The notes under the pieces: model-generated
What the model was told of the DNA's origin: nothing
The model's database searches: none
Seen by the model: the letters and a program-made list of their open reading frames with translations, nothing else
In this document: one piece after another, positions 8,521-17,461 of the stretch
Numbering within the stretch: position 1 is the first letter of the stretch
How the letters are laid out: each line of letters begins with the position of its first letter
Made by a program: the position numbers and the translations under genes
From: Sphingomonas jinjuensis
Lineage (GTDB): Bacteria > Pseudomonadota > Alphaproteobacteria > Sphingomonadales > Sphingomonadaceae
NCBI RefSeq assembly: GCF_014197105.1
Contig: NZ_JACIEV010000006.1
Span: 186,001-250,000 of the forward strand
Direction of reading: 5' to 3'
Length of the DNA stretch: 64,000 bases

Positions 8521-9573
8521 TCAAGCCGCGATCCCGCGGCGCTCGGAGGCCTTGGCCTCGACCAGCGGGCGCCACCAGGCCTCGTTGGCCAGATACCAGG
8601 CGACGGTCTTCTCGATGCCCGTCTCGAACGTCTCGGCCGGGGTCCATCCGAGTTCGTCGCGGATGCGGCTGGCGTCGATCGCGTAGCGCTTGTCGTGGCC
8701 AGGGCGGTCGGTGACGTAACCGATCTGCTCGGCATAGCTCTTGCCGTCGGCACGCGGGCGCAGGCGGTCGAGGATCGCGCAGACGGTCTGGACGACCTCC
8801 AGGTTCTGCTTCTCGTTGTTGCCGCCGACATTGTAGGTGCGGCCGACCTGGCCACGCTCGAACACCGCCTGCAGCGCGCGGACGTGATCCTCGACGTAGA
8901 GCCAGTCGCGGACCTGGTCGCCCTTGCCGTAGACCGGCAGCGTCTCGCCTGCGAGCGCCTTGACGATCATCAGCGGGATCAGCTTTTCGGGGAAGTGATA
9001 CGGCCCGTAGTTGTTCGAGCAATTGGTGATGAGGACCGGCAGACCATAGGTATGGCCCCAGGCCTGAACGAGATGGTCGCTGCCCGCCTTCGACGCCGAA
9101 TAGGGCGAGCGCGGGTCATAGGGCGTGTCTTCGGTGAAGAAGCCGGTGTCGCCGAGCGAGCCATAGACCTCGTCGGTCGAGATGTGGTGGAAGCGGAAGG
9201 CCGCCTTGCGCTCGTCGTCGAGCGACTGCCAGAAGGCGCGAGCCTCCGACAGCACGGTGAAGGTGCCGACGATGTTGGTTTGGATGAAGGCGCCCGGCCC
9301 GTCGATCGAGCGGTCGACATGGCTTTCGGCGGCGAGGTGCGTGATGACGTCGGGGCGGAAGTCGGCGATCGCGCGGCGCACCGCCTCGGCATCGCAAATG
9401 TCGCCCTGGACAAAGCGGTAGCGGTTCGACTCCGCGACGCCGTCAACGGTGGTCAGCGTGCCGGCATAGGTCAGCTTGTCGAAATTCAGGACTTCATGCG
9501 TGGTGTTCTCGATCAGGTGACGGACCAGTGCCGAGCCGATGAAGCCGGCGCCGCCGGTGACGAAGATACGCAT
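8521..9573 (-). CDS. rfbB: dTDP-glucose 4,6-dehydratase
   Basis: The 350-residue protein converts dTDP-glucose to the 4-keto-6-deoxy sugar. The NAD loop is TGGAGFIG (6-13). The active-site group STDEVYG places Thr133, Asp134 and Glu135, and YSASK gives Tyr158 and Lys162. A good ribosome site (AAGGA) lies upstream of the ATG. It is the second gene of the rhamnose operon, 12 bases after rfbC. Confidence 0.97.
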   Translation of the reverse strand: MRIFVTGGAGFIGSALVRHLIENTTHEVLNFDKLTYAGTLTTVDGVAESNRYRFVQGDICDAEAVRRAIADFRPDVITHLAAESHVDRSIDGPGAFIQTNIVGTFTVLSEARAFWQSLDDERKAAFRFHHISTDEVYGSLGDTGFFTEDTPYDPRSPYSASKAGSDHLVQAWGHTYGLPVLITNCSNNYGPYHFPEKLIPLMIVKALAGETLPVYGKGDQVRDWLYVEDHVRALQAVFERGQVGRTYNVGGNNEKQNLEVVQTVCAILDRLRPRADGKSYAEQIGYVTDRPGHDKRYAIDASRIRDELGWTPAETFETGIEKTVAWYLANEAWWRPLVEAKASERRGIAA

Positions 9574-9585
9574 CGTGGAGATTCC

Positions 9586-10152
9586 TTAAGCCAGCGGCGT
9601 CAGCGGGCGGCCATCGTAGGGGAAGGGACTGTCGAACTCGTTAAGCGATGGCAGGACGGCGTCCTTGGCGCTGAGTTCGGGCGTCGTGCCGGCGGGCATC
9701 GGCCAGTCGATGCCGACCGAGTCCCAGCGGATGCCGCCATCGCATTGCGGCGCATAGACGTCGGACACCTTGTAGGTGACCTCGCAATCGGGCTCAAGCG
9801 TAAGGAAGGCGTGGGCAAAGCCGACGGGGACGAATAGCTGATGGCCGTTCTCGGCGGTCAGCTCGGCGCCGACCCAATGGCCGTAGGTCGGCGAACCGGC
9901 GCGCACGTCGACCGCGACGTCGTAGATGCGGCCGCGGATGCAGCGGACCAGCTTGTCCTGGCCGTGGGGCGGCACCTGGAAATGGAGGCCGCGCAGCGTG
10001 AATTGCGGGACCGATAGCGAGTGATTGTCCTGAACGAAGCGGCAGTCGATGCCGTGCTTGGCGAAGGCGGCTTCGCTGTACACCTCGGTGAACCAGCCAC
10101 GGGCGTCGCCGAAACGCCGGGGCTCGATCAGCTTGACAGGATTATCGTTCAT
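9586..10152 (-). CDS. rfbC: dTDP-4-dehydrorhamnose 3,5-epimerase
   Basis: This is a 188-residue cupin of the RmlC family. LRGLHFQ contains the catalytic base His57, and FAHAF and the TYKVSDVY segment with the catalytic Tyr follow. ATG 10152 is chosen since MNDNPVKLIEPRRFGDARGWF matches the family N-terminus; an in-frame ATG 36 bases upstream would add an unconserved stretch. It lies 43 bases after the hydroxyacid dehydrogenase gene on the same strand. Confidence 0.95.
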   Translation of the reverse strand: MNDNPVKLIEPRRFGDARGWFTEVYSEAAFAKHGIDCRFVQDNHSLSVPQFTLRGLHFQVPPHGQDKLVRCIRGRIYDVAVDVRAGSPTYGHWVGAELTAENGHQLFVPVGFAHAFLTLEPDCEVTYKVSDVYAPQCDGGIRWDSVGIDWPMPAGTTPELSAKDAVLPSLNEFDSPFPYDGRPLTPLA

Positions 10153-10195
10153 GGCGCGGTCGATAGCCGCAGCGGCGGGCCGCCACAACCTGCGC

Positions 10196-11134
10196 TCAAT
10201 ATCCCAGTTCGAGATCGACGACGTTGGCCATCGGCTTGCCCGCGAGAAAGGCGGCGAGGTTCTTCAGGAACAGCGCGCCGGCCCGCTGGAACATCTTGGT
10301 CTGGCTTCGCCCGGAAAAGTGCATCGTAACCATGCAATTGGGGGCGCTCCACAGCGGATGGTCGGCGGGCAGCGGTTCGGGATCGGTGGGGTCGAGGAAG
10401 GCGCCGGCGATCGTCCCGGCATGAAGCGCGGCGACCAGCGCATCCTGGTCGATCATGTCGCCGCGCGCGATGTTGATGAGCCAGGCGCCATCCTTCATCG
10501 CCGCCAGCTCGTCGGCGCCGATCATCGTGCGCGTGTCATCCGTCGAGGGAGCGGCGAGGATCACCCAGTCATAGTCGCCGAGCCGCGCGCGCCAGGCATC
10601 GGGGGTCAGCGTGCCCTCGCGGCCCGAGCGGGTGACGCCGGTCACCTCGACCCCGAACGCCGCCAGCCGATCGCCGATCAGCCGGCCGATCGTGCCGTAG
10701 CCGATGACGAGCGCCCTGGTGTCGGTCAGTTCGAGCTTGCCCGGCGCGTCCATCGGCCATTCGCGGCGATCGGCGATCCTCACCACCTCGTCGAACCGCT
10801 TGGCGGCGGCAAGCACGCCGAGGACGGCATATTCGGCGACCGCGACGGCGTTGATGCCCGCGCCGTTGGTCAGGACGACATGACGCTCGCGCAGAAAATC
10901 GAGCGGGAAGGCGTCGAGCCCGGCGTAGATCGTCGACACCCATTTCAAATTGGGGCCGGCATGGCGAATCGCCTCGCTGGTCAGCCGGGTCGGCTGCATG
11001 TCGACCCAGGCGATGTCGGCGTCGGCGATCATCGCGTTCGCCTCTGCCGGGCTGGTGAACCACGCCGCCTCGACGCCGTCGGGCAGGTGCGGTTCGAGGA
11101 GCGGGCGGGCGAGCGCGGGGAGCAGGGCCTTCAT
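10196..11134 (-). CDS. D-2-hydroxyacid dehydrogenase
   Basis: This NAD(P)-dependent oxidoreductase has 312 residues and the family order intact. The cofactor motif GYGTIG is at 145-150, catalytic Arg224 is in NIARGD, Glu253 is in PTDPEPLPADHPLW, and His272 is in TMHFSGRS. The substrate is a 2-keto or 2-hydroxy acid such as glyoxylate or phenylpyruvate; the sequence does not decide. The start is the ATG before MKALLPALARPLLEP, with no family reason to extend upstream. It lies just ahead of rfbC on the same strand and may share its transcript, although no metabolic link to rhamnose is apparent. Confidence 0.87.
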   Translation of the reverse strand: MKALLPALARPLLEPHLPDGVEAAWFTSPAEANAMIADADIAWVDMQPTRLTSEAIRHAGPNLKWVSTIYAGLDAFPLDFLRERHVVLTNGAGINAVAVAEYAVLGVLAAAKRFDEVVRIADRREWPMDAPGKLELTDTRALVIGYGTIGRLIGDRLAAFGVEVTGVTRSGREGTLTPDAWRARLGDYDWVILAAPSTDDTRTMIGADELAAMKDGAWLINIARGDMIDQDALVAALHAGTIAGAFLDPTDPEPLPADHPLWSAPNCMVTMHFSGRSQTKMFQRAGALFLKNLAAFLAGKPMANVVDLELGY

Positions 11135-11181
11135 GCCGCCCGGTGTAGCGCGGCGGCGGGGGCGGTGGTAGCGGCCTCGCC

Positions 11182-12135
11182 ATGCTGAGCTTTTTCCTAG
11201 CGGCCGCGCTCGTCGCGAGCGGCGAACGCTCCTCGCTCGCGACCGAGGCGGATGCGCGGCTGGCGGCGATCGGCTGGCGGCTGGCGACGCGCAACGTCGC
11301 CCTGTGCGACCGTACCGCGCCGATGCCGGGCTGGGCGATCCATGCGCTCGATCAATATACCGCGCTGCCGCTGCCCGCTGGGCAAAGCGCGCCGCAGTTT
11401 CCGACGTCGGTCGCGGTAATGCTGGTGGTGCCGGGGGCGCCCGCCGCGCGTGCCGGGGTAAAGCCGGACGACGAACTGGTGGCAATCGCGGGCAAGCCGG
11501 TGCCGACGCCGCCGACGCCCGCGGCAAAGAGTTCAGCGACGCGTGATGCGGTCGAGGTGGCGGTGGCGGCGCAGCCGGCGGATCGGCCGCTGGCGGTGAC
11601 GCTGGTCGACCGCAATGCGCGGCGCGACGTCGCGATCTCGGCAAGCCCCGGCTGCCGCGTGACATTCGAGGTGATCGGCGATGGCGGGCTGGGCGCCGAG
11701 AGCGACGGGCAGATGGTGCGGCTCGGCGCGGCGCTGTTCGCGCGCTACACCGACGACGAGCTGGCGGTGGTCGCGGCGCACGAGCTGGCGCACAACGTCC
11801 TGCGCCATCGCGCGCGATTGCAGGCGGCGGGCGTGAAGTTCGGGTTGCTATCCGAGTTCGGGCGCAATGCGCGGCTGTTCCAGCGAACCGAGACCGAGGC
11901 GGACCTGCTCGGCATGTATCTGTTGCGCAATGCGGGCTACGATCCGCGGATCGCCGTGACCTTCTGGCGCGCGCACGGCGGCGAGGTGGGCGGGGGCTTC
12001 TTTCGCAGCCGGACGCACCCTTCCGCGGCGAAGCGCGCCGCGGCGATCGAGGCGGAGATCGAGCGGATCCCCGCAGGGGCGGGGTTGCCGTATGTGCCGC
12101 CGCTGGTCGCGACGCGGGGGGAGGGGTTGCGGTAG
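11182..12135 (+). CDS. Secreted M48-type metallopeptidase with PDZ-like insert
   Basis: The 317-residue protein has a short hydrophobic signal (MLSFFLAAALVASG). A PDZ-like region at about 75-150 includes PGAPAARAGVKPDDELVAIAGKPV. The zinc motif HELAH is at 200-204 and ETEAD at 237-241 would give the third ligand. It is predicted periplasmic and probably works in envelope protein quality control. A peptidase with the PDZ-like part in front of the catalytic part is common in sphingomonads but poorly studied. It is transcribed divergently from the hydroxyacid dehydrogenase, 47 bases apart. Confidence 0.8.
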   Translation: MLSFFLAAALVASGERSSLATEADARLAAIGWRLATRNVALCDRTAPMPGWAIHALDQYTALPLPAGQSAPQFPTSVAVMLVVPGAPAARAGVKPDDELVAIAGKPVPTPPTPAAKSSATRDAVEVAVAAQPADRPLAVTLVDRNARRDVAISASPGCRVTFEVIGDGGLGAESDGQMVRLGAALFARYTDDELAVVAAHELAHNVLRHRARLQAAGVKFGLLSEFGRNARLFQRTETEADLLGMYLLRNAGYDPRIAVTFWRAHGGEVGGGFFRSRTHPSAAKRAAAIEAEIERIPAGAGLPYVPPLVATRGEGLR

Positions 12136-12144
12136 TTTGAGCGT

Positions 12145-12248
12145 AAGCCCCTCCCCTTCAGGGGAGGGGTTGGGGTGGGGGACGCACGTTATATTCTCTG
12201 CGAGGCACCACCCCACCCCCAACCCCTCCCCTGAAGGGGAGGGGCTTA
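12145..12248. repeat. Inverted repeat of CCCCTCCCCTTCAGGGGAGGGG type
   Basis: Arms 12145-12180 and 12208-12247 are reverse complements, each with its own internal palindrome. The right arm runs into the cysS stop codon at 12246-12248, so the repeat sits at the convergent ends of the M48 peptidase gene and cysS, where it could end transcription in both directions. Confidence 0.8.
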
Positions 12249-13670
12249 AATGACCTTCCAGTCCCAGCCGAGGGGGTCGCCGTCCATCACCTCGACGCCC
12301 TGTGCCGCCAGTTCGTCGCGGATCGCGTCGCTTCTGGCGTAATCCTTGTTGGCACGGGCCTCGCGGCGTAGCGCCAGGCGCTCGGCGATACCCGCCTCGT
12401 CAATCGTTGCATCCTTTGGCCGGACGCGCAGCGCCTCGCGGGTCAGCGTCAGCAGATCGAGCCCCAAGACCGCGTCGAAATCGCCGAGCGCGGCGAGGCG
12501 ATCCTGCGGCGACACCTTCTTGTCCGCCAGCAGCTCGTCGAGCACCGGCAGCGCGCGGGGGGTGTTGAGGTCGTCGGACAGCGCAGCATCGAGCCGCTCT
12601 CGATACGGATCGGCGCTGGCCGCCCCCTTCCCCTCGCCGCGGTCGCGCAAGGCGGCGACGGTCTGAACCAGCCGCTTCAACCGGGTCGCCGCCGCGGCGA
12701 GGTTATCCCAGGAGAAGTCCAGCTCCGACCGGTAGTGCGCTTGAAGGCACAGCATCCGGTACGCCAGCGGGTGGAAGCCGCGGTCGATCAGCGCCTGGAG
12801 CGTCAGGAATTCGCCCTGCGACTTCGACATCTTGCCCGAGCGCTGGACGAGGAAATTATTGTGCATCCAGAAGGTCGCGCCGGTATCTGGCGTGCCGCTG
12901 AGCGCCTGGTTCTGCGCGATCTCGTTAGGGTGGTGGATTTCGCGGTGATCGATGCCGCCGGTATGGATGTCGAAGCGCGGCCCGAGATATTGGCGGCTCA
13001 TCACCGAGCATTCGAGGTGCCAGCCCGGCGCGCCGCGGCCCCAGGGGCTGTCCCATTCCATCTGGCGATTCTCGCCCGGCGCGCTGGTGCGCCAGATCGC
13101 GAAATCGGCGGCGTTGCGCTTGCCCTCGGTCGGCTCGATCCGGCTTTCGCCCTCATCGGTCGCCGCACGCGCCAGGCTGCCGTAATCGGGGACGGTCGAT
13201 GTGTCGAAATAGAGGCCGTCGGGCAGGCGGTAGCAATGCTTCGCCTCGATCGCGGTGCCCCAGTCGATCATGCCGTCGATATGATCGGTCGCGAGCGGGA
13301 AGCGCGATGGTTGGCGGATGTTGAGGTCTTCGAGGTTGCGCTTGAACGCGTCGGTGTAATGGGCGGCGATCGACCAGATGTCCTGGCCGGTTTCACGCGC
13401 GCGCGCCTCCATCTTGTCATCGCCGGTGTCGGCATCCGACGTCAGATGACCGACGTCGGTGATGTTGATGACGTGGGTGAGCGGGAAGCCTTTCCACGTC
13501 AGGACGCGACTCAGCGTATCGGTGAAGACATAGGCGCGCAGGTTGCCGATGTGTGCGTAGTGATAGACCGTCGGCCCGCAGGAATAGACGCGCACGTTGG
13601 CGGGATCGAGCGGCCTGAACTCTTCGAGCGAGCGCGAGAGGCTGTTGTAGAGGACGAGCGGCGTGGTCAT
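12246..13670 (-). CDS. cysS: Cysteinyl-tRNA synthetase
   Basis: A class I aminoacyl-tRNA synthetase of 474 residues. CGPTVYHYAHIGNLRA carries the zinc-binding Cys and the HIGH-type motif, GWHLECSVM and the HHPNEIAQ segment provide further zinc ligands, and GKMSKSQG is the KMSKS loop. ATG 13670 gives the usual MTTPLVLYNSLSR start; 34 further in-frame codons upstream are not family-like and overlap a hairpin. It stands alone on the minus strand. Confidence 0.97.
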   Translation of the reverse strand: MTTPLVLYNSLSRSLEEFRPLDPANVRVYSCGPTVYHYAHIGNLRAYVFTDTLSRVLTWKGFPLTHVINITDVGHLTSDADTGDDKMEARARETGQDIWSIAAHYTDAFKRNLEDLNIRQPSRFPLATDHIDGMIDWGTAIEAKHCYRLPDGLYFDTSTVPDYGSLARAATDEGESRIEPTEGKRNAADFAIWRTSAPGENRQMEWDSPWGRGAPGWHLECSVMSRQYLGPRFDIHTGGIDHREIHHPNEIAQNQALSGTPDTGATFWMHNNFLVQRSGKMSKSQGEFLTLQALIDRGFHPLAYRMLCLQAHYRSELDFSWDNLAAAATRLKRLVQTVAALRDRGEGKGAASADPYRERLDAALSDDLNTPRALPVLDELLADKKVSPQDRLAALGDFDAVLGLDLLTLTREALRVRPKDATIDEAGIAERLALRREARANKDYARSDAIRDELAAQGVEVMDGDPLGWDWKVI

Positions 13671-13712
13671 GCGGCGTGCCTTGCCGCCGAACGGGGGCCG
13701 GACGCAAGGGTG

Positions 13713-13740
13713 CCCCGGACCGGGAGAGAACGGTCCGGGG
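13713..13740. other. Strong hairpin upstream of cysS
   Basis: A perfect 9-base stem (CCCCGGACC at 13713-13721 with GGTCCGGGG at 13732-13740) lies in the leader of cysS, 43 bases before its start codon. No run of T follows on the minus strand. It may be an RNA leader structure. I could not recognise a T-box, which would be unexpected in this phylum. Confidence 0.5.
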
Positions 13741-13756
13741 CAGGCGAGGGACCGGG

Positions 13757-13782
13757 AAAAAACCCCCGCCATCTGGTGGCGC
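13757..13782 (-). terminator. Rho-independent terminator of the dioxygenase gene
   Basis: On the minus strand a CGCCA/TGGCG stem is followed by G residues and six T (13762-13757). It starts 14 bases past the stop codon of the dioxygenase-like gene and separates it from cysS. Confidence 0.65.
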
Positions 13783-13795
13783 GCTGACGGTCTGG

Positions 13796-14710
13796 TCAGC
13801 GCGCGATGCCGATCAGTGCCGTCGCGGTGTAGCCGGCGGCGACGCTGCCGCTGAAGCTGGGCGTCTGCTGGGCGATCTGGGCCGTGGTGTTGTCGGCGAA
13901 GACATTGTCGTTCGTCAGCGAGACGCGGGCGAGGTTCGCGGTGCTCGACGGATAGGTCGTCGTGTCGGCGTAGACGGTTGAGGCGACCGCCGCCGGCATC
14001 GCCAGCTGCGAGGTCAGGATCGCATAGCGGCCGCTCAGCGCGTTCGACTGGCTAGAGAAAACCTCGAAATGCATGTGCGGCCAGCGGCCGTCGTAGCAGC
14101 CGGGAAAGATCGTGGTGAAGGTGACCTGGCCGTTGGCGTCGGTCACCTGGACGCCGCGCAGATAGCTTTCGGCGGCGGCGGTGTAGAGCGAGTAATTTCC
14201 CTGGCGGTCGCAGTGCCACAGATAGACGGCATAGCCGGCGAGCGGCGCGCAGGTGGCGTTGACGTTGACCAGCGTCAGCGTGAGCGTGAGAAGCGTGCCG
14301 GTCGCGACGGTCGAGGTGGAGATGAAGCTCGACCGGATGTCGCTGCGCACGATGCCGTTGACGGTGAGGACGTTGGAGGTCGACCCCGATGCCGAATTGG
14401 TGCCGTCGCCTGGATAGGGGCCGGCGGTTTCGGTCGGATCGGCGATGCAGGCGGTGCTGCTGCTGGTCGCGGTGGCCGTCGGCGTCGGCGTGGCGGTGGC
14501 GGTTGCGGTCGGCGTCGGAGTAGCGGCGGCGGTGCCGCTGCTGACGACCGACACGCTCGACGACGAACCGTCGCTGCCGCCGCATCCCGCGACGAAGGCG
14601 GCGGTGCCGGCGCCGGCGAACCACTTCAGCGCGCGGCGACGCGCCATCATCGTCTCGATGACCTTCAGGTCGTCGGCGAGGCTGTGGGCGTGATCGTGAT
14701 GGCCTGACAT
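13796..14710 (-). CDS. Secreted intradiol-dioxygenase-like protein
   Basis: The 304-residue protein starts with a cytosolic stretch, then a possible Tat/lipoprotein export signal: RRRALKWFAGAGTAAF followed by VAGCGG. A low-complexity Thr/Pro/Ala linker follows at about 68-90. The rest matches the intradiol ring-cleavage fold: TETAGPYPGDG, YLWHCDRQGNYSLY and the iron-site motif PHMHFEV. Classical members open catechols; exported members of this subfamily are mostly uncharacterised. The start ATG 14710 lies 92 bases from the sensor kinase gene on the same strand. The family is secure; the substrate is unknown. Confidence 0.8.
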   Translation of the reverse strand: MSGHHDHAHSLADDLKVIETMMARRRALKWFAGAGTAAFVAGCGGSDGSSSSVSVVSSGTAAATPTPTATATATPTPTATATSSSTACIADPTETAGPYPGDGTNSASGSTSNVLTVNGIVRSDIRSSFISTSTVATGTLLTLTLTLVNVNATCAPLAGYAVYLWHCDRQGNYSLYTAAAESYLRGVQVTDANGQVTFTTIFPGCYDGRWPHMHFEVFSSQSNALSGRYAILTSQLAMPAAVASTVYADTTTYPSSTANLARVSLTNDNVFADNTTAQIAQQTPSFSGSVAAGYTATALIGIAR

Positions 14711-14802
14711 GGCGGATGGTGCTCCCTGCGGTGTGAGGGGGCTTGTCGAGGACCGGCATTGCCGCCGAATGTCGGATCGTCGCGACGATGTTACGGCATG
14801 TG

Positions 14803-16164
14803 TCAGCGGGCGAGCGGCAGCACCACGCGCGCGATCGCTCCCTTGGCCCCGTTTTCCAGCGTCGTCGCACCGCCGTGGCGGGTGGCGATCGACCGCGCGA
14901 TGGCGAGGCCGAGGCCGGTGCCGCCGGTCGCGCGGTTGCGCGAGGGGTCGCCGCGGACGAAGGGCTGGAAGAGCCGCTCGGCTTGCGCCGGGTCGATGCC
15001 GGGGCCGTCGTCGGCGACCCAGGCGTTGACGGTGCCGCCATCGACGTGCCAACCGATCCGGGCGCGGTCGCCGTAGCGGACCGCGTTTTCGATCAGGTTG
15101 GCGAACAGGCGCCGCAACGCGGCCGAATCGCCGCGGACCACGGCGCGCGGGCCCGGCTCGATCGCCACCGGCTGGCCGGCTTCGGCCATATCCTGGACCA
15201 GGCTGTCGAGCAGGCTGCCGAGATCGAGGCGGTTCGCCTCCGCCGCCATCGCTTCGTCGCGGGTGAAGGCGAGGGTGGCGGCGATCATCGCACGCATCTC
15301 CTCGATGTCGGCGGCGGCGCGGGCGCGTGCCTCCTCGGGCAGCTGCTCGACGCGGAAGGCGAGGCGCGACAGCGGCGTGCCGAGATCGTGGGCGATGCCG
15401 GCGAGCATCGCGGTACGCGCCTCGGCATGATGGGCGAGGCGGGCGTGCATCGTCGTCACCGCGCGGGCGAGGTCGCGCACCTCGCGACTGCCGCCGGGGA
15501 GCGGCGGGAGTGCCGCGCCGGTCCCGGCCTGGTCGGCGGCCCGGGCAAGGAGGCGCAGCGGCCGGGTCAGCGCGCGGACGATGGCCCAGGCGGGCAGCGA
15601 CAGCAGCAGGATCGCGGCGAGCATCGCCAGCAGCGTGCGGACGTGCCAGCGCGTCAGATAGGGCTGGACGCGGCTCTGGACGACCCACCAGCCGCTGCCT
15701 TCGCGCCAGGCGAAGGTGTAGCTGCCGACGAAGGCGTCGCGCTCCGCCTCGCTGGCGGTTTCGGTGAAGGCTAGGACATTGGCGCGGTCTGCCTCCAGCT
15801 CGGCGGCGAGGCGCAGGCGGGCGGCGGGGTCGGCACGCTCGCCGCTGCGTGGGGCGGGAGCGGACAGTTCGTGACGGCGCCGCAGCGGGCCGGGGCCAGG
15901 ACGGCCGAACGGGGGCTTCGCCTGGTCGGGCGGCGGGCCGCCGCGGTCATAGGGCGGGGGCAGTTCGCCGGTCAGCGTCATCGCGATCGAGCGCAGGCTG
16001 TGCGGGCGATCGAACGGCGGCGGGCCCGAGAAGGTGACGACGAACGAGATCGCCGTCGCCACCAGTACCGAGGCGATGACGAGGAGGAAGATCGGTCGTG
16101 CGATCGACGCGGCGCGCCTGGTCGACGCGGCGCCCGCCCGCCCTCCTTCAGCGACGCTCGACAT
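14803..16164 (-). CDS. Sensor histidine kinase
   Basis: The 453-residue membrane kinase has helices at about 24-45 and 178-199, flanking a periplasmic region unusually rich in proline and arginine (GPPPFDRP, PPPYDRGGPPP). A HAMP-like linker leads to the dimerisation helix with phospho-acceptor His259 in AGIAHDLGTPLSRL. The ATPase domain has NLIENAVRYGD, DDGPGID and GTGLGLA. The gene overlaps the response-regulator gene by 17 bases, so the two form one two-component system. The signal is unknown; the type is EnvZ/RstB-like. Confidence 0.9.
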   Translation of the reverse strand: MSSVAEGGRAGAASTRRAASIARPIFLLVIASVLVATAISFVVTFSGPPPFDRPHSLRSIAMTLTGELPPPYDRGGPPPDQAKPPFGRPGPGPLRRRHELSAPAPRSGERADPAARLRLAAELEADRANVLAFTETASEAERDAFVGSYTFAWREGSGWWVVQSRVQPYLTRWHVRTLLAMLAAILLLSLPAWAIVRALTRPLRLLARAADQAGTGAALPPLPGGSREVRDLARAVTTMHARLAHHAEARTAMLAGIAHDLGTPLSRLAFRVEQLPEEARARAAADIEEMRAMIAATLAFTRDEAMAAEANRLDLGSLLDSLVQDMAEAGQPVAIEPGPRAVVRGDSAALRRLFANLIENAVRYGDRARIGWHVDGGTVNAWVADDGPGIDPAQAERLFQPFVRGDPSRNRATGGTGLGLAIARSIATRHGGATTLENGAKGAIARVVLPLAR

Positions 16165-16879
16165 CGGCCGTGAACATATAGCCCTCGTTGCGCACGGTGC
16201 GGACGAGATCGTCGCCGCCGCGCCCGTCGCTGCGCTGGAGCTTGCGGCGCAGGCGGCTGATCTGGACGTCGATCGCGCGGTCGAAATGTTCGCTATTGGC
16301 CCCTCGCGAATGATCGAGGAGGAAGTCGCGGGTGAGCACGCGGCGGGGATGCTCGGCCAGCGTGATGAGCAGGCGGAACTCGCCGTCGGACAGGTTGATG
16401 ACGACCTCGTCGGGGTCGAAGAGCTGGCGAGCGAGGGGGTCGAGCCGCCAGCCGGCGAAGCGCAGATAGGAGCGGGCGGTGGCGGCCGGTTCGGCCGGTG
16501 CGGGGCGACCCTGCTGCCGGCGCAGCACCGAGCGGATGCGGGCGAGCAGCTCGCGCGGGTTGGCGGGCTTGGCGATATAGTCGTCGGCGCCCATCTCCAG
16601 CCCGACGATGCGGTCGACTTCCTCGCCGATCACCGACAGGATGATGACGGGCGGAGCGGTGGCGCGGTCGAGGCTGCGCAGGACCGACAGGCCGTCCTCG
16701 CCTGGCATCATCACGTCGAGGACGACCAGCGCATAGTGATGCCGGGTCAGCGCCACGCGCATCGCGACGGCATCCTGGGCGACGTCGACCATATAGCCGT
16801 GCGCGGCGAGGAAGCCGGCGGTCAGCTCGCGGATGCCGGGATCGTCGTCGACGATGAGGAGGCGGGTTTCGAGGTCCAT
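16148..16879 (-). CDS. OmpR-family response regulator
   Basis: The 243-residue regulator has a receiver domain (acidic DDD at 11-13, phospho-acceptor Asp55 in LVVLDVMMPGEDG, Lys in AKPANP) and a winged-helix DNA-binding domain (about 145-240) ending in VRTVRNEGYMF. It pairs with the overlapping histidine kinase gene. ATG 16879 is preferred because MDLETRLLIVDDD is a normal regulator N-terminus; an in-frame ATG at 16915 would add 12 residues. A perfect 14-base palindrome lies just upstream and may be its own operator. Confidence 0.9.
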   Translation of the reverse strand: MDLETRLLIVDDDPGIRELTAGFLAAHGYMVDVAQDAVAMRVALTRHHYALVVLDVMMPGEDGLSVLRSLDRATAPPVIILSVIGEEVDRIVGLEMGADDYIAKPANPRELLARIRSVLRRQQGRPAPAEPAATARSYLRFAGWRLDPLARQLFDPDEVVINLSDGEFRLLITLAEHPRRVLTRDFLLDHSRGANSEHFDRAIDVQISRLRRKLQRSDGRGGDDLVRTVRNEGYMFTADVERR

Positions 16880-16950
16880 CGTCTCGATCGGATCAAGGAG
16901 GGCGGCGGTCTGCATGGCATCATGGATGCCGTCACCGCGTATCGCTCGCA

Positions 16951-16964
16951 TTGCAGCGCTGCAA
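16951..16964. promoter_or_regulatory. Perfect palindrome TTGCAGCGCTGCAA, possible operator
   Basis: A perfect 14-base dyad lies 36-72 bases upstream of the response-regulator start, in the 250-base gap shared with rpsU. The position fits an operator for autoregulation, although OmpR-type regulators usually use direct repeats. Another dimeric regulator is equally possible. Confidence 0.4.
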
Positions 16965-17161
16965 CATTGGGCGATTGGGGCACAGGTGTGGCGCCGACGA
17001 CACAGTGGTCGCGGCATCCTGGTCGATCGACTTGGCGGCATTTCCGGCGGGTAGTGACCGACTCGGTTGAAATGTGCAGACCTTGCTGTTAGGGGCGGCC
17101 CATGTGCGGCACGGACGGTTCGTTCGCGGCCGCTTTTCGTTTTCGGAGACTTTGGGGTTTT

Positions 17162-17368
17162 ATGCAGATCATCGTTCGCGACAACAACGTCGACCAGGCC
17201 CTTCGCGCGCTCAAGAAGAAGCTGCAGCGCGAGGGCGTGTATCGCGAGATGAAGCTGCGCCGTCACTACGAGAAGCCGTCGGAGAAGCGCGCCCGCGAGC
17301 GTGCCGCGGCGGTGCGTCGTGCGCGCAAGCTGGAGCGCAAGCGCGCCGAGCGCGACGGCGCCCGGTAA
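17162..17368 (+). CDS. rpsU: Ribosomal protein bS21
   Basis: A 68-residue basic protein of the small ribosomal subunit. [25 protein letters not shown] is the expected N-terminus, followed by an Arg/Lys-rich helical tail. Start 17162 is chosen for this reason; the longer frame from 17102 adds 20 unrelated residues. A TTGAAA about 94 bases upstream could belong to its promoter. Confidence 0.96.
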   Translation: MQIIVRDNNVDQALRALKKKLQREGVYREMKLRRHYEKPSEKRARERAAAVRRARKLERKRAERDGAR

Positions 17369-17461
17369 GAGGCGTTTTCGGGGTCGCCCGTTGCCGGCGG
17401 CCCTGCGTTCCTTGCGTATGACGGCCGCGGCGTTGCGGTCGAGCCTAGTCGAGAGACCCCG

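Noticed and set aside
13713..13740. T-box riboswitch ahead of cysS
   Set aside because: Only one hairpin is present without the T-box consensus; T-boxes are not expected in Alphaproteobacteria.
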